DNA of 64,000 nt from Pipra filicauda (GCF_003945595.2 NW_024104107.1:992001-1056000), one strand, 5' to 3'. Counted from the stretch's first letter, positions 1 to 11,590 are shown. Program-made: numbers and translations. Notes: generated from the letters alone by a model not told the origin.

Positions 1-1290
1 AAGATCCCTGGAGTCGAGTGGTCTGTGCCTCACTTGGATCATTTCTGACCATTGGCTTTGCAGGTTTTGCCTTTATTTCATTTCAGTGGATGTGGGGACT
101 TGCTCTTCTGGGAGATTATCCAGCCATTGTCAGACAGTTCATCTGAATTACCCCATTCATTTCAGTCCTATTCACTCCCTGCGATCCATTATCTTCACCT
201 TTCTTCCCTACCATGAATATCACCCAAGCTACTCTCGTTTTGCACTGGAAACTTTAAATGGATAGATATGTTAATTGGTATCATTACAACAAACGGTTCC
301 AGTCACGCTGCAATTCAGGGGACGTTTCAGTGTTGCCATTTAAATGGTGAGGGGTTTTTTTTCTCTTTTTTTTTTTTTTTTTTCTTTAATACCACTGACA
401 GCTACTTGTGTTTAATTCATTTTGATTTTGTTAGGAGGGGGAAGTTATCAGGATTGTATCATTAAAAATGCATGCTTGGGTTATTCATGCATGTTTCATA
501 TATCCCTGTGTATGATCCATCATAATTCCACATTAGCCAATGGGGATACCAAGTGGAAAGGGTCTGCTGAGCATACATATAATTCAATTACACCCATGAC
601 GTCACATTGATTGGATTCTTAATGACACCTCCAAGCCGGGCTGGGAAAAAGGAAGGTTTCCACTGAGGCTGCCTGTGCCTGAGGGAGCACAAGGTTTGTG
701 TTACTGATCCAGATTGGACCTGGTAGGAACTGGGCAGCTGCTTTGGAGCTGAAGGCCAGATGTGAAGTGTCTCAGGCAGTGGCACAAACCCTGACTGCCA
801 CAGGAGTTGTGCTGATGGGCTGTAATAAAGAAATCAGATGTTCTCCCTGCTGTTTTCTTCAAGGGCTTTCAACGGTGCAGCAGTTCCTGTGGCAGGGGCA
901 CAACTGTCCTGGTGCAGCAAATCCTCCTAATCTGGGATAACTCTGGAGCACTGGTATGGTTAAAACCCCCTCCTCGTTGACAAGTGATGTGGGGCAGTGC
1001 ATGGTGATATTCCTGCAGCTGAGGAGGGAGATGTAGATAAATGCATAGGTAGACAGATGGATAGAAGATGCAGCTGGTGACACCCTTATCCTCTTCTCTT
1101 GTTGTAGATCCTGGTTTAGGATAAATTGGTAATTACACCTTCCTCCCCCCTCACCTTCACTATGTTCTTTGCCCCTGTTAGTGAAATGAATTTCTCTTCT
1201 TCAGAGCCTGCCGGCAACATCCATAAAGTGCCATTCCTGGGAGCCCTGGTGGCACAGGGCAGAGGTCAGATGATGTAGCAAAGTCCATTA
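1..1290. other. Unique non-coding sequence
   Basis: No gene, tRNA or recognisable transposon is visible. Open frames are at most 80 codons, overlap in several frames and match no family I know. The block contains a T-rich tract near 355-387, which is listed separately. Confidence 0.6.
355..387. repeat. Poly-T low-complexity tract
   Basis: A T-rich tract with an uninterrupted run of about 18 T near 366-383. It could be the A-tail of a minus-strand retrocopy, but the sequence next to it is not a recognisable element, so I call only a simple repeat. Confidence 0.85.
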
Positions 1291-1490
1291 TTTTCTTCAC
1301 CCAGAGGGTGGTTGAGCACTGGAACAGGCTCCCCAGGGAAGTGCCTCAAGCCTGAAGGAGTTCAAGAAGCACTGGGAGAACACTATTAGGCACATGGTGG
1401 GATTTTTGGAGTTGTCCTGTGCAGTGCCAGGAGCTGGTCTTGATGATCATTGTGTGTCCCTTCCAACTCAGGATATTCTATGTATGATTC
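1291..1490 (+). mobile_element. CR1 LINE fragment, 3' end
   Basis: In sense this reads as the CR1 3' region: 'cagagggtggttgagcactg', then 'aacaggctccccagggaag', ending in 'cccttccaactcaggatatt' and a final 'tatgattc'. It is a 5'-truncated copy. The 'gatattctatg' ending differs from the 'aaccattctgtg' ending of most copies here. It groups with the minus-strand copy at 47731-47998, so it belongs to another CR1 subfamily. Confidence 0.85.
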
Positions 1491-2544
1491 CACCTAAGGG
1501 AGCACTTGGATGCTCATCTCAGTTTGGGTGTCCTGACCCTGCTGCTTCTTGGCATTAGTCAGGTGGAGCAAGGATTGCTGATGCAGAGTTTTCTTTGATG
1601 CTTCTTAAAAAAAAAACTAAAAAGAGGAAGGCTCTGCATCCCTCACTGCCTCTCACTTCAATATATTTAAAAATATCTTGCTCTCTGTGAGTACATCCCA
1701 ACACCTTTCTACCTCAGCAGTTTTGAAGCTCTAGTGAATTCCAACCCATCAGTGGATTATCCCTGTTTTATGGGTGCTGGATCACAAGCCTAGAGAACTC
1801 AAAAAAAAAATAAAAATATCCCTGTTTATGATCATGGCCAGGAGAAGAAATCACTCCTGCTCCTGACTCCTGGACCTCTGCTTTAAGCACATGAGCATTC
1901 TGACTACCATTCCTATTGATTTTCAATTATGGCTCAAATGGAAGTGGTTGTAGCTTTGTGTTAACCCTCAGGAGGATTTGGCCTGTCATGTCTGGCTTGG
2001 GAATAGAAGGGGAGAAATCTTGTACCAATGTGGATTTGTGGGGCCCAAACTCACTGCTGGGTAGAAATGAGTGTCACCACTGCTTGTTAAAATAACAAAA
2101 TCCCTTTTTGTGGAGTTGGGTGTGCTGCTGGGGGCAATGCATGGGTGTGTGGCATGAAGGAATCGTGACTATAAATACAGAGCGACTGTGGTGTGGTTCA
2201 AAGTTATTGCTGGCATGAGCGTGGGGGATTTTTAAATTATGTGGGGAGGCTCATTTTAAAGGGCAGCTGGGCTGAACCTTGCTGGCATAATCAGAATAGT
2301 CCAGGCAGAAGGCAGATGAGAAGTTTGAAGCTGCAGAATTCACGCTTTTCCTTCCCTGATTTTTAGCTTGCTCAGAGTTCTCCACTCGCTGCACTGGCAC
2401 ACACACACACTCTCCATGTTTCCAGGGTGTTTTCCTCCTTGGATCTCTGAGCTCTTTGCCAAAGACAGGAAATAATGTGTCCATTCCTCTGGCTGGGGAT
2501 GCAAAGGAGTTAAATAGTTTTTAGAGCCAGGATAAGATCATAAT
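1491..2544. other. Unique non-coding sequence with short A-tracts
   Basis: No gene is seen. Short A-runs lie near 1607-1618 and 1801-1817, and a short (CA)n lies near 2398-2411. The 77-codon frame on the minus strand at 2251-2484 has no recognisable domain. Confidence 0.55.
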
Positions 2545-3100
2545 ATCACAGAATTATTTGCATTGGAAGGGACCTTAAGGATCATGTTCTAACCCCTTGC
2601 CAAGGACAGGGATGTCTTCCACTAGCCCAGGTTGCTCCAAACCCCATCCAACCTGGCCTTGGACACTTCCAGGGATCCAGGGGCAGCCACAGCTTCTCTG
2701 GGCAACCTGTGCCAGGGCCTCCCCCCCCTCTGAGTAAAGAATATTCTCCTAGCATCTAATTGGAATCTAAATCTCTCCTCTTTTAGTTTAAAACCATTCC
2801 CTCTTGTCCTATCACTGTCAGCCTGTGTAAAAAGTCACTCTCCCTCTCTTTTATAAGCTCCCTTTAAGTACTGGAAGCCACTTCTAAGGTCTCCCTGGAG
2901 CCTTCTCTTCTCCAGGCTGGACAATCTCAGCTCTCCCAGCCTGTCTTCAGAGCAGAGGGGCTCCAGCCCTCAGAGCATCTTCATGGCCTCCTCTGGGTCC
3001 TCTCTAACAGGTCCATGTGTTTCTTATGCTGAGGACTCCAGAGCTGGATGCAGTTCTCCAGGTGGAGTCTCACAAGGGCTGAGTAGAGGTCACATCTTCC
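2545..3100 (-). mobile_element. CR1 LINE fragment, long 3' region
   Basis: This is one of the two longest CR1 copies in the window. Its left edge is the complement of the CR1 tail ('atcacagaattatttgcatt'). Next come the conserved 'ccaacctggccttggacact' and 'gggcaacctgtgccagggcc' blocks, the 'aaaccattccctcttgtcct' block, and the more 5' 'ctccaggctggacaatctca' and 'ctccagagctggatgcagtt' blocks. It covers roughly the last 550 bp of the element including the 3' UTR, and no intact reverse transcriptase frame remains. It abuts an A/C-rich minisatellite on its right. Confidence 0.92.
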
Positions 3101-3128
3101 AGAGCTGTGCTGGAGATCATGACACATT

Positions 3129-3245
3129 CCCTGAAAAAAAATGCCCAGACCCCTTCAAAAAGACCCCCCAAAACCCAAATCAACCCCCCAAACAAACAAC
3201 CAACCCCCCAAAACAACCTAAAAACCCAAACCCAAAACCCCACAA
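3129..3245. repeat. A/C-rich minisatellite with 20-nt spaced C6 tracts
   Basis: The strand is almost only A and C. Runs of six C start at 3164, 3184 and 3204, exactly 20 nt apart. Shorter CCC and CCCC tracts follow at about 3225, 3231 and 3238. The minus strand is therefore a G-tract array that could form a G-quadruplex. Frames crossing it translate to low-complexity P/N/Q/K and are not genes. Confidence 0.85.
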
Positions 3246-6200
3246 GGATTATTATTCTCATCAGCCCGTTCAAGACTTGCAATGAATTTCACAAGGTGTG
3301 GGTTTGCCTTGGACTTGATCTGCCCTGAACCACCTCTCTGCCCATGTGTCCATCCCCTGCTTCCCGATGTGTGGACGTGTTTATTCCATAGGTTTTCCCT
3401 GAGGGCCACGATGATGTTATTTATAGCAGCCCTGCCCACAGTTGTGCAGCTGGAGCCCGTGTCGGGTTTCCATCACCTGCTCCCCTCCTGGTGCCCCTTC
3501 ACAGCTTCAGAGGGTGCAGCAGGGCTGGATTTCAGCCTGGGGTGGGGTGGTGACCCTGACCTGTCCCTGCCCTTGGCCACAGGGCTCTGTCCTCATCCTC
3601 AGCTTCCCCTGAGGCCACTGCCTGCAGGGAATGAAATGCAGCAAGGATGTGAAGTGTATCCTGCAGAATGCTCTTTGTAAGGGCTGAAGGGAACACTCTC
3701 TAAGGCAATTTTGTACATCTACACTTTCTGTGTTTGCCTTACCACTCATTGTTAATAACATTTAAAAATATAATTTTTGTGCTAATAATATTAAAATATC
3801 AAAAATTATGCATCATTTCTGTGCAGGAGCAGGGCCTCTTTGGAGTGGGCACTGTGCTGCCTTCTTGAAAATCCAGTAGATCTTTTTGGGGTGCTGCAAG
3901 TGCTAAACATCCCCACGTGGTAAGAGGAGAGGATCCCAGGTAAATGAAATGAGGGTCCTCACAGTGAAGGTAACAGGCTGCTCTGAGCTGCAGTTTTATC
4001 TCACTTATTCTCCCTGGAGGGGAGCAAGCAGCCCTACCTGCCTTTTTTCCATCCCTTATCAGCAGCATCTGGCATTATCACATTTGTTATATCTCCTCCT
4101 TCCAGTGCTGACATGAGGGGACATCTCCCAGAGTTGACAACAGGATAAAAAGTAGGGAATTAGCGAAGCCTCAGTGCCTGAGTCTCTGTGACTCTTTCCT
4201 TTCCAGTCTGAACACCAGCTCTGTGGTGTCCTGGAGCAGTAGGAAGGCCGAGGTGACCACACTCCTCCTCCCTGTTGCATGGATATCTGCTCAGCTGGAG
4301 GATGCAAACTCCCATCATGTGCTTGAGCGTGTCTGCCAATAACCAGTGGCCAGGGTAGTATAGAAAAATAAATGAACTTTGTTTTTTTTTTTTTTTGGCC
4401 TGGGAGGTTGCTAAGAGCATATTTCTATTTTTTCAGCCTGGATGTGCCTGTGGGGAGGGACGTGCAGGGGTAACAGAGGTGGAATTACAGGATCCCTTTT
4501 GAGTCCCATTTGGAAACAGCTCCCTGCAGTGGCTCTGCTTCAAACCCTCCCCCTTGTAGCTGACTCTGCATCCCGGTGGGAGGCCCTGACTTCCCAGAAG
4601 AGCTGGCCTGAGTTCATAACCTTCCCCCGCTGCCCCTTGCAGCTCCTGGAGCTGTATCTCTCCTTGGAAAAGCACTGGGAGCTCCCCCCTCCCTCCACCG
4701 TGCTGGGGAAATGCCCTTTGTAACGCTCCAAGCTTTTGTTTTTTGCATGAGCTGAGTTGGGGTGAACTTGGCAAGGCTGCCAGAACATCATGAATAAGTT
4801 AGGAGGGAAGCTGTGCTCCGAGCTCAGGGCATACTCAGGCAGGGAAAGCAGGGTTGGTGCTCAAACAGCCTCCAGAGTGCCTGTGTAGTGGCATTTTATG
4901 CTCTCTTTGCCCCCCATATGGGTTGAGAATCAGACCTTTCACGTAGTTCAGGAGTCTTCAGTGGTCCTGTGTTTCTCCAGCTATGGCTGGTTTAGGACAA
5001 GTGATCTGCAAATCTGTCTGGCATCACCTACTGTTGGTGGAACATCCTGAGAATCCAATATCTAAGAGATTTCTTACCTCAAGCAAAACATCCTCAACCC
5101 AGAGAGTTCATGACGGTTTTGTGCCTCCTCAACACCTCTGCCACCACAGCTTCCCATTGCCCAAGGCTCCTCCTGGCATCTCTGGTTCTCCCACTGCAAG
5201 AGAGAAATGTTTAAAGGGCAGAGTGGGCAGTGTGTCATCTCATCTCACTGCCTGAACCACAAACACACAAGGCCCCGTGATTATTTCTATTTCCTAAGAG
5301 TAATGATTTTTCCAGGAGATGCAGCATCTGTGAGGTTGAGATGAAAATTCCCTCTTTGCTCTTCCCAAAACTATGTTTGCAGAAGAATTGGTCAAATGAG
5401 GGGCACCTTTCTCTTTCTGGGAACATCTCTGCTCCCCTTCTACCCAAGTGCTGGTGATTTTGATTTCTGAAGACCAAGCATTCTCGGTGTCAGGGATGTC
5501 TCCGTGCTGATGTACAGACACCCTGTTCTCTGCTCTCAGCCTCTGGTGTGTCAGTGGGATGTTTTTTATCCTTTTTGAAGTGTATCCCATTCTTCCTCCA
5601 TGTCTCTGAGTCCCTTGTCACCGTGATTTCATTCATGCAGTCCCTGGAGGGTCATTGCCAGTCACCTCTCTGTGTTTATTTCTGCACAGTTGGGGCTTTG
5701 CAATGAAAAACAAAACTCTCTATCTGCTTCATTTCCAGAGCTGCTGGTTTAGCTCCTGATTTCTTCCTTGGCTTCATTTCAAATCAAAACAGGTCAAGGA
5801 AGAAGGTACATCAGTGTCCCCTCCAACATATGCCCTGCTCCACATTAGGACTTTTGTGACAGTGCTATGTCAGGACTTGTTGAAGGGCCAGGGAGCAAAG
5901 CTGGGCCATGGACAGAGGTGTAGGACTGGAAGGCACATCTTGGGTCAAATCTATGCCCTTGCCACTGCTGGCATCACATTGTGTGGTTCTGATTGCAAAC
6001 CTTGCAGGCACCATCCTCACCTTCATTTGCTTCTTCTACTCGCCCTGCCCAAGAGTTTCTCACTGCTGGTGGGCTGGGCAGGCTGAGGGTTTATAGGGAT
6101 ATAGCTGGGAGAGATGGGCTCAGCTGGACCCAAACTGGGAACAGGTTATCCCAGCAAAACCCCAGCTGAGCTAAGGACTGGCCTGAAGTGGACCCAGGAA

Positions 6201-6467
6201 TGTGCCTCTTCCAGCAGATTGTGTCCTTGCTGGAGCACAGAGAGGACATCCTAGAGGTTGGGCCAAAGGGGTTTTTCTACCCCATGTGGGGAGAGCAGGT
6301 CATCCCAAGCAAGCAGAGAGTGTTGCATCTCTCTGCACAAAGTTTGCGAGGCCTGGATCCCCAAAATGCTGCTTTTTGCAAGGTGTCTGTGGGATGCAGC
6401 TGCCTGTTTAACAGTAATCCAAACCTGGAGTGGGGGTGAAAATAACAGCCCCAAAGCCAACAGGTTT
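3246..6467. other. Unique non-coding sequence
   Basis: About 3.2 kb without a recognisable transposon or exon. A poly-T lies near 4381-4396. The largest open frame is the 132-codon plus-strand frame at 3282-3680, rich in L, P, C and H with no recognisable domain, and other frames overlap it on both strands. I treat these as chance. Confidence 0.55.
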
Positions 6468-6700
6468 CATAGAATCATTATCATAGGATCATTTAGGTTG
6501 GGAAAGACCTCCAAGACTGAGTCCAACCTGTGACTGATCACCACCCTATCAACCAGACCAGAGCACTGGGTGCCACGTGCAGTCATTCCTTGAACACCTC
6601 CAGGAATGCTGACTCCACCACCTCCCTGGGCAGCCCCTTCCAATGCCTGACAACTCTTTCCATGCAGAAATTCTTCCCCATGTCCAACCTAAGCCTGTTG
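6468..6700 (-). mobile_element. CR1 LINE fragment, CR1 subfamily with 'gagtccaacc' tail
   Basis: The left edge is 'catagaatcattatcatagg', then 'tttaggttgggaaagacctc' and 'gagtccaacctgtgactgat'. Farther right come 'ctccctgggcagccccttcc' and 'aaattcttccccatgtccaa'. The wording matches the copy at 17034-17275, not the common 'ttgggttggaagggacctt' type, so this is a second subfamily. Confidence 0.85.
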
Positions 6701-7659
6701 TTTGCTGCAATGAGAAGTGACACCAACCTTGGATTGATGCTCCTGAAGGAGCACACTGCCAACAGCACTTAGAAATTGCCTCTCCCGTGGCTTTTTTTTT
6801 GTGAAGAGCAGCAAAAAATGGGCATTACAAATGTCTTGCCTGGAAGTGCCTCTGCCAGGAATATTTGATAGAGACATATGCTCACCTCACACACACCCCC
6901 ACACAGAGCAGCCAAATTTAATGAAGGGATTTATTAGTGGAGGTACTTCTGCCTTCTGCTTCTGCTTCTGCCTCCTTTGATTTTTGTCATGCCAGAGAGG
7001 GTTAGTTTTACCTTTTTGTTTCAGTTTGGTTTTTAAGTGCTTTTCTGATGGCTGCTTTACATTCTGCTCTGTGTTCTGGGGGAGCTGAGTCAGCTTTTAG
7101 CACCCAGCCTCTGCTCAGAGGAATTTGCACTGGTTTTGTTTATGATTTTCAGCACAGCCAGTTCTCCTTTGCCTTTAATTGACAAGCAGGAAATGTTTCT
7201 TGGACTTTTTAGATGGCTGAGTCCATTGCTGGGACACTGTTGTTGAGGAGAGGAAGCTCATAGGAAGCTCGTGTTGTTTGAGTGATTAGCAAATAGAATA
7301 TGATTTCAGTGCAAATGTATCTCTTGATACTCGAGGTGTCAAATACTCTGAGTAATGATCATGTTTTAAATATAGTTTATAACTTTCTTCTCATGCCTAT
7401 CCCGCCTACTGTATGTGCATTGTGGGATATACACAGAGTGTGGCTGTGTATAGATGATGTAGCTGTATAATTACACCTACAGAGCAAGAGATCTGTCTGT
7501 GTTTATTTTTAAATATTATATATATATGTGTGTGTATCTAAAGAAAGAGTTTTACACAGATGGAATCTCTTTTAGGTCCCATTTCAATAATAATTACAGC
7601 TGAATGACAACGTGGCCATTTTATTTTATATCTTCTTTTATTTTAGCTGCCTCTAAATC
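6701..7659. other. Unique sequence, AT-rich in the second half
   Basis: A short (CTTCTG)n repeat occupies 6946-6975. From about 7290 to 7560 the sequence is AT-rich, with TA/TG dinucleotide runs near 7516-7536. There are no open frames of note. The left arm of the large inverted duplication starts at 7660. Confidence 0.5.
6946..6975. repeat. (CTTCTG)n hexamer repeat
   Basis: About four imperfect copies of a CTTCTG unit, a short microsatellite-like tract. Confidence 0.7.
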
Positions 7660-8478
7660 ACTGCTAATTTTCCAAGCAGAAAGGTCACGGCACAGATGTG
7701 AATAAACACGCCGTAAACTGGGTGTAGTAAATAAATCCACTCCCCAGGAGCAGTGGCATCAAACACAGTAACACTGCAAGAACTGGCAAAGGAGTCTTGT
7801 CACTAATTTTCTCATTATATGAATTAATGATTGGAGTGTCTTTGATGAGGGGTTGAACTCCTGGTAAGTGCAGTGTAACTAAAGAACTCTTTTTATGAGA
7901 TGGGACCTCCTGTTTCTCACTGATTACACCTCAACCAGCTCTACCAGTGCCTTTAGCTCTGACTTGCAAAGCTGTAGCATCCAGTCCCATCTTCCTTACC
8001 ATTTTTTTTGGCTGTTGTGTGTCTCCTGAGATTTTCCTGAACTAATTTCCTGGATTTGAGATGCACTGGAGGAAAAATCAATCTGTACTTCCCCTGCTCC
8101 TTGTGCCATAAAGCCCCAGCTCTGATTGTTTTTGGAGGCAGGAGATAAGCCTTGGATGGACTCAGTGTCGCCAAAATCTTGCCCTAAAACTTGTGACTGA
8201 GACAATTGTTCCAGTTTTACTTATTTAGACTCTTGTTTGAAGAAAACCTGGTGGACCACAGAGGCCTGGAACTGAGAAACTGCTCAGTGTAAAGAAATTA
8301 TCAGGGAATCACAGAATGATTTGGGGTTGGAAGGATCTTAGAGGTCATCCAGTTCCAACCCCGTGCCATGGGCAGGGACACGTTCCACTATCCCAGGTTT
8401 CTCCAAGCCCCATCCCAGCTGGCCTTGGACACTTCCAGGGTTGAGGCAGCCACACCTTCTCTAGGCAACTTGTTCAGG
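7660..8478 (+). repeat. Left arm of a large inverted duplication
   Basis: Its reverse complement matches 11591-12366. The outer 171 bp (7660-7830) look identical to 12196-12366. From about 7831 to 8200 the arms differ by scattered substitutions, an 11-bp insertion in this arm near 8083-8093 ('gtacttcccct' region) and a small block difference near 8040. From about 8200 to the loop edge they are more diverged but still alignable, including a CR1 copy shared by both arms. The loop between the arms is about 3.1 kb. The outer edge is sharp: the sequence to the left of 7660 does not match beyond 12366. Confidence 0.93.
8307..8478 (-). mobile_element. CR1 LINE fragment inside the left arm
   Basis: The left edge is 'aatcacagaatgatttgggg', followed by 'ccatgggcagggacacgttc' and 'ctggccttggacacttccag'. 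The plus-strand CR1 at 11591-11733 is its counterpart. Both copies share the same flanking junction: the tail runs directly into 'ccctgataatttc' (read in CR1 sense). They therefore descend from one insertion that was duplicated. Confidence 0.88.
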
Positions 8479-9378
8479 AAGTTCAGGAAAAGTCTTTGAC
8501 AAACACTGTCAAGGACAGAGCTTGTGCACGGGGAGGATGATGAGCTGATGGCTGTGCCAAGGATTAACTGGAGAGGGAAGGTAATCCCGAGGCAACAGGT
8601 GGGATAGCCTGAATTTGCAGGAGAGAGATCCTGTCTCAAAGAGAGGGATTTAGCTGCTAAGGTGCCAATACCTTCACAAGAGAGCAGTTTATTTTGGATG
8701 TGTGTCTGGGCAGCAGCAAGCAATTGTGGGGGCTTTTTTTAACTGACTGGGTAAAATCCTGGTCCTGTTGAAACAACTATCAGAGCAAACAGCACTAGGG
8801 ATGTCTGCAGGTTGTGGCAGAGGAGTAAAGCATATTTTCTGGGGAGAGTGTTTCTGGGAGAAGGGGTATGGATTGTTCTCACCTGCTTCCATGGTGCTTT
8901 CTGCACCACTGCTCACACACAGCTCACTTGTCTCCACTACGCTGGTGGGGTTTTTCCCCCCTCCCTTCGAACTCCTCCCCACCAACTGTGCCAGCTCCTG
9001 GGGAAATAAAGCCTGGCCTGGCACATTTCTGTCTGCAGCTCTGCTCCTGCATGGCTGGGCTTCTCACACCTACCTGCTGGGAAGAGCAGACGTGGGAACA
9101 GCTTTGCTTTCTGCTTGGCTCGTGCAGCGCGATCCCGCTCCGAGCCCTCCGAGGCGGCGCGTTGGTGCGAGACGGGGAAGATCCTTTGTGCTGAGACGGG
9201 GTGGTGGGACAGGAGGAGCCTTGGCTTAGTGTTTCAGGGGCTGCTGGTTGAACTGGCTGCTAGATCCTTCTTTTCATCAAAGGGAAGTGTTTCTGCAGGT
9301 CAAATATCAGAACGAGGTGCTCTGAGCTTGTCCTGTCCCACATGTCTGTGATCAAACTCTTGGCCACACTTCCTTCAT
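8479..9378. other. Loop of the inverted duplication, left part
   Basis: Unique sequence with no recognisable exon. It contains the CpG-dense islet at 9118-9200. A 153-codon frame on the plus strand (8768-9229) runs through it, but it overlaps several other frames and shows no domain. Confidence 0.5.
9118..9200. promoter_or_regulatory. CpG-dense islet
   Basis: Eleven CpG dinucleotides fall within 9121-9180 and more follow to about 9196, while the surrounding kilobases are strongly CpG-poor. Such islets can mark promoters or untranslated exons, but this one is far shorter than a usual CpG island. I see no TATA box or coherent first exon next to it. It lies in the loop of the inverted duplication. 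The regulatory role is inferred only from composition. Confidence 0.3.
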
Positions 9379-9420
9379 TATCCCTTTCAACCCAAACCAT
9401 TCTATAATTCTTTGATTCTG
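9379..9420 (+). mobile_element. CR1 3' tail remnant
   Basis: Only the last 40 bp or so are recognisable: 'tccctttcaacccaaaccat' followed by 'tctataattctttgattctg', the 8-bp-type repeats that end CR1 elements. The part upstream is too diverged to assign. Confidence 0.75.
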
Positions 9421-11410
9421 TCTCATCCCTTGGGGTGGTTGGATGTCTCTTTGGACAACAGCAGCATCTTTTTGTCTCACATACATTGTGTCATTTCTAT
9501 CTTATACAAGCAATAGCTTAACACTGGATTTTAAGGGATTTTTTTGGCTCCAAAGGACCTCCCAGACATGTCCTTGACAGTGCTGAGGGTTTTCAGAAGG
9601 TGAGAGGGGCTGTTGCAGGAACTCCTGAGGATCCCATCAGGGAAACCCTTGGATCCTGGCTCCTCCCTTCCCACAATATTGGAATAATTTGTGAGCAGTG
9701 AGTGAGCTGCTGTAGCTGCCCAATGCTTACGCTGCTGTTTTACATTGATAATTCATCCTGGGATCAGCATTCAGAATTAATTCAATTAAAGGGGCCTCAT
9801 CATTCATTTATGAGGGAGGGAAGCTTATAAAGAGCTGTACACAGGGAACAGCTCTTTGTGTGCTAAGGATGGAGCTGGTTTCTAGCTGGGTGCTGTGCTT
9901 GTGGTGTCTCCTGGTTTGTGGTGGGGGACTGGGCATCTCCTGGGACAAGGAGGGCATCAGACTGGGTGCTTTTTTAGTGGCAATGTCAGTAGAGGATCCT
10001 GACCAAACACTGAGCTGTGCTTTTACTATGATATGGGATGTTTCTGGATCAAATCCAAACCTCTTTGTTGGGGCAGTGCAGTAAAAGGATCCCCCATAGG
10101 GGTGCACAGATGGATCTGTCTCTGGAATCCCTGGTTCAGCCTCTCTCCTCGCTTGAATATTCACTTGAATAATAACCTCAAATGTTCTGTCATTCCAGCT
10201 AACTGTGTGACAAAATAAATGCTATTTCTTGGCTTTCTTACAGGACTATATTCTGCCTCTCACAGATTTTTCCTTTCTGTCCCTGTTCCCATTTACTTCC
10301 TGCCCTTCAGACCCTCTGCCCTCACAGAAAAGCCCCTTGGTGGGGGAGTTTGTCTTGAGTTATCCAGCAAATGCTGTTCTGGCCCTGTTTTGGGTAGGAG
10401 TCCTGCTCATGGTGGGAGAATTTATCCCTCATTGTTCAGTTTGTTTAGCTGAGATGGATAAGCCTGGGGGAGACATCAGGGGAAGGATGGAATCAGGTCA
10501 TGCTCTCCAACCTAAGCTGGAGATGATCATCACAAGGACTCTTCTTTTTCTTCTTCCACGTCCACACTGAGTGTTGCAGCAGTCCTATCATCAGGAAGAG
10601 GCTTTTCCATCTGAGGATTTGGGTTTATACCATTTGACCAACTGGAATATGGGTCTTAAACTTTCCAGACTTATAGTGAAGATCCTGGCTAGCAACTTTT
10701 CTCTTGGAGTGAGCTGGGTGGGGAGGGAACTGCTCTGCTTCTGTACTCAGGAAAAGATGAATTTTATGGGATTTGGGAAACCTGCCTGGCAGTGCAAGGA
10801 TGAGCCTTTACCCCTGATGCCCTCAGGAGCTGGGTAAACATGACTGATAATTTAAAGTCCACCAAATGTCAGCAGGAGGGTTGTATCACCTCATGGGCAA
10901 AAGCTATCTGTGAAAATGATTTCTGGACGATTTTGCCTCAAATTGCTCTTCCTTTTTCTACTGTGTCTGGTTGAGGTTTTCTATTAACCATCATAGCTCC
11001 ATGCCATCTCCAGGATGCTGAGCCCAGCTCAGGATGGCAGCTGCTGGCACTCCACACCTGGAACTGACTGGACAGTTCCCAGACTCTGTCCTTTTCCTTC
11101 CTTATATCTGAGTAAAAACATAATTTTGACAGGCCAGTGATGCAGAAAATAACTTGCTGCTCTCCAACTGTTGCATCCCTTGACCCCAATTAGAATGTGG
11201 CGCATGTAGAATTGTCAGCTTCTCGCTTTCTCTCCGCTCCCCGTCTCCCTGACCAAAATTCCCATTATAAAGATGACACCTGAGCGCTTCACAGGCTGGA
11301 AAACGTTGCTGACCAAACAGAGAATCAGAGCAGATCTGAAGTCCAGCTCTTTGGGGTTTTTCTGGCCTTTGTTTCTGAAAAAGGTGCAGGAAAGCTGTCA
11401 GAAAAAACAC
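9421..11410. other. Loop of the inverted duplication, unique sequence
   Basis: About 2 kb with no recognisable transposon or exon. Frames up to 118 codons exist (10164 to 9808 on the minus strand; 10229-10570 on the plus strand) but overlap each other and match nothing known to me. Confidence 0.5.
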
Positions 11411-11474
11411 GGTTGTGGTGCTGGGTCGATGGTTGGACTTTTGAGGTCTTTTCCAACTGCAGTGATTCTATGAG
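11411..11474 (+). mobile_element. CR1 3' tail remnant
   Basis: The pattern 'ggtgctgggtcgatggttgg', then 'acttttgaggtcttttccaa', ending 'gtgattctatga', matches the end of the 'atggttggactc...ggtcctttccaacc' CR1 subfamily seen again at 13499-13629. Confidence 0.75.
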
Positions 11475-11537
11475 ATATTCCAACCTGTGGGAATATTTCC
11501 CCTTCACCTCTCTATATGAGGTTGGACCCCCAGGGTT

Positions 11538-11576
11538 GGCTTATGCCTTGAAACATAAAATTTCAAGACATAAGCC
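11538..11576. other. Strong imperfect hairpin, 16-bp stem, 7-nt loop
   Basis: The sequence 'ggcttatgccttgaaa' (11538-11553) pairs with 'tttcaagacataagcc' (11561-11576), with one mismatch in 16 and a loop of 'cataaaa'. It sits just inside the inner edge of the right arm of the inverted duplication. No counterpart appears at the inner edge of the left arm. Confidence 0.85.
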
Positions 11577-11590
11577 TTGAAGCTGTAGCT

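Noticed and set aside
3070..3328. P/N/Q/K-rich and W/G/F-rich frames
   Set aside because: They are translations of the A/C-rich minisatellite and not proteins.
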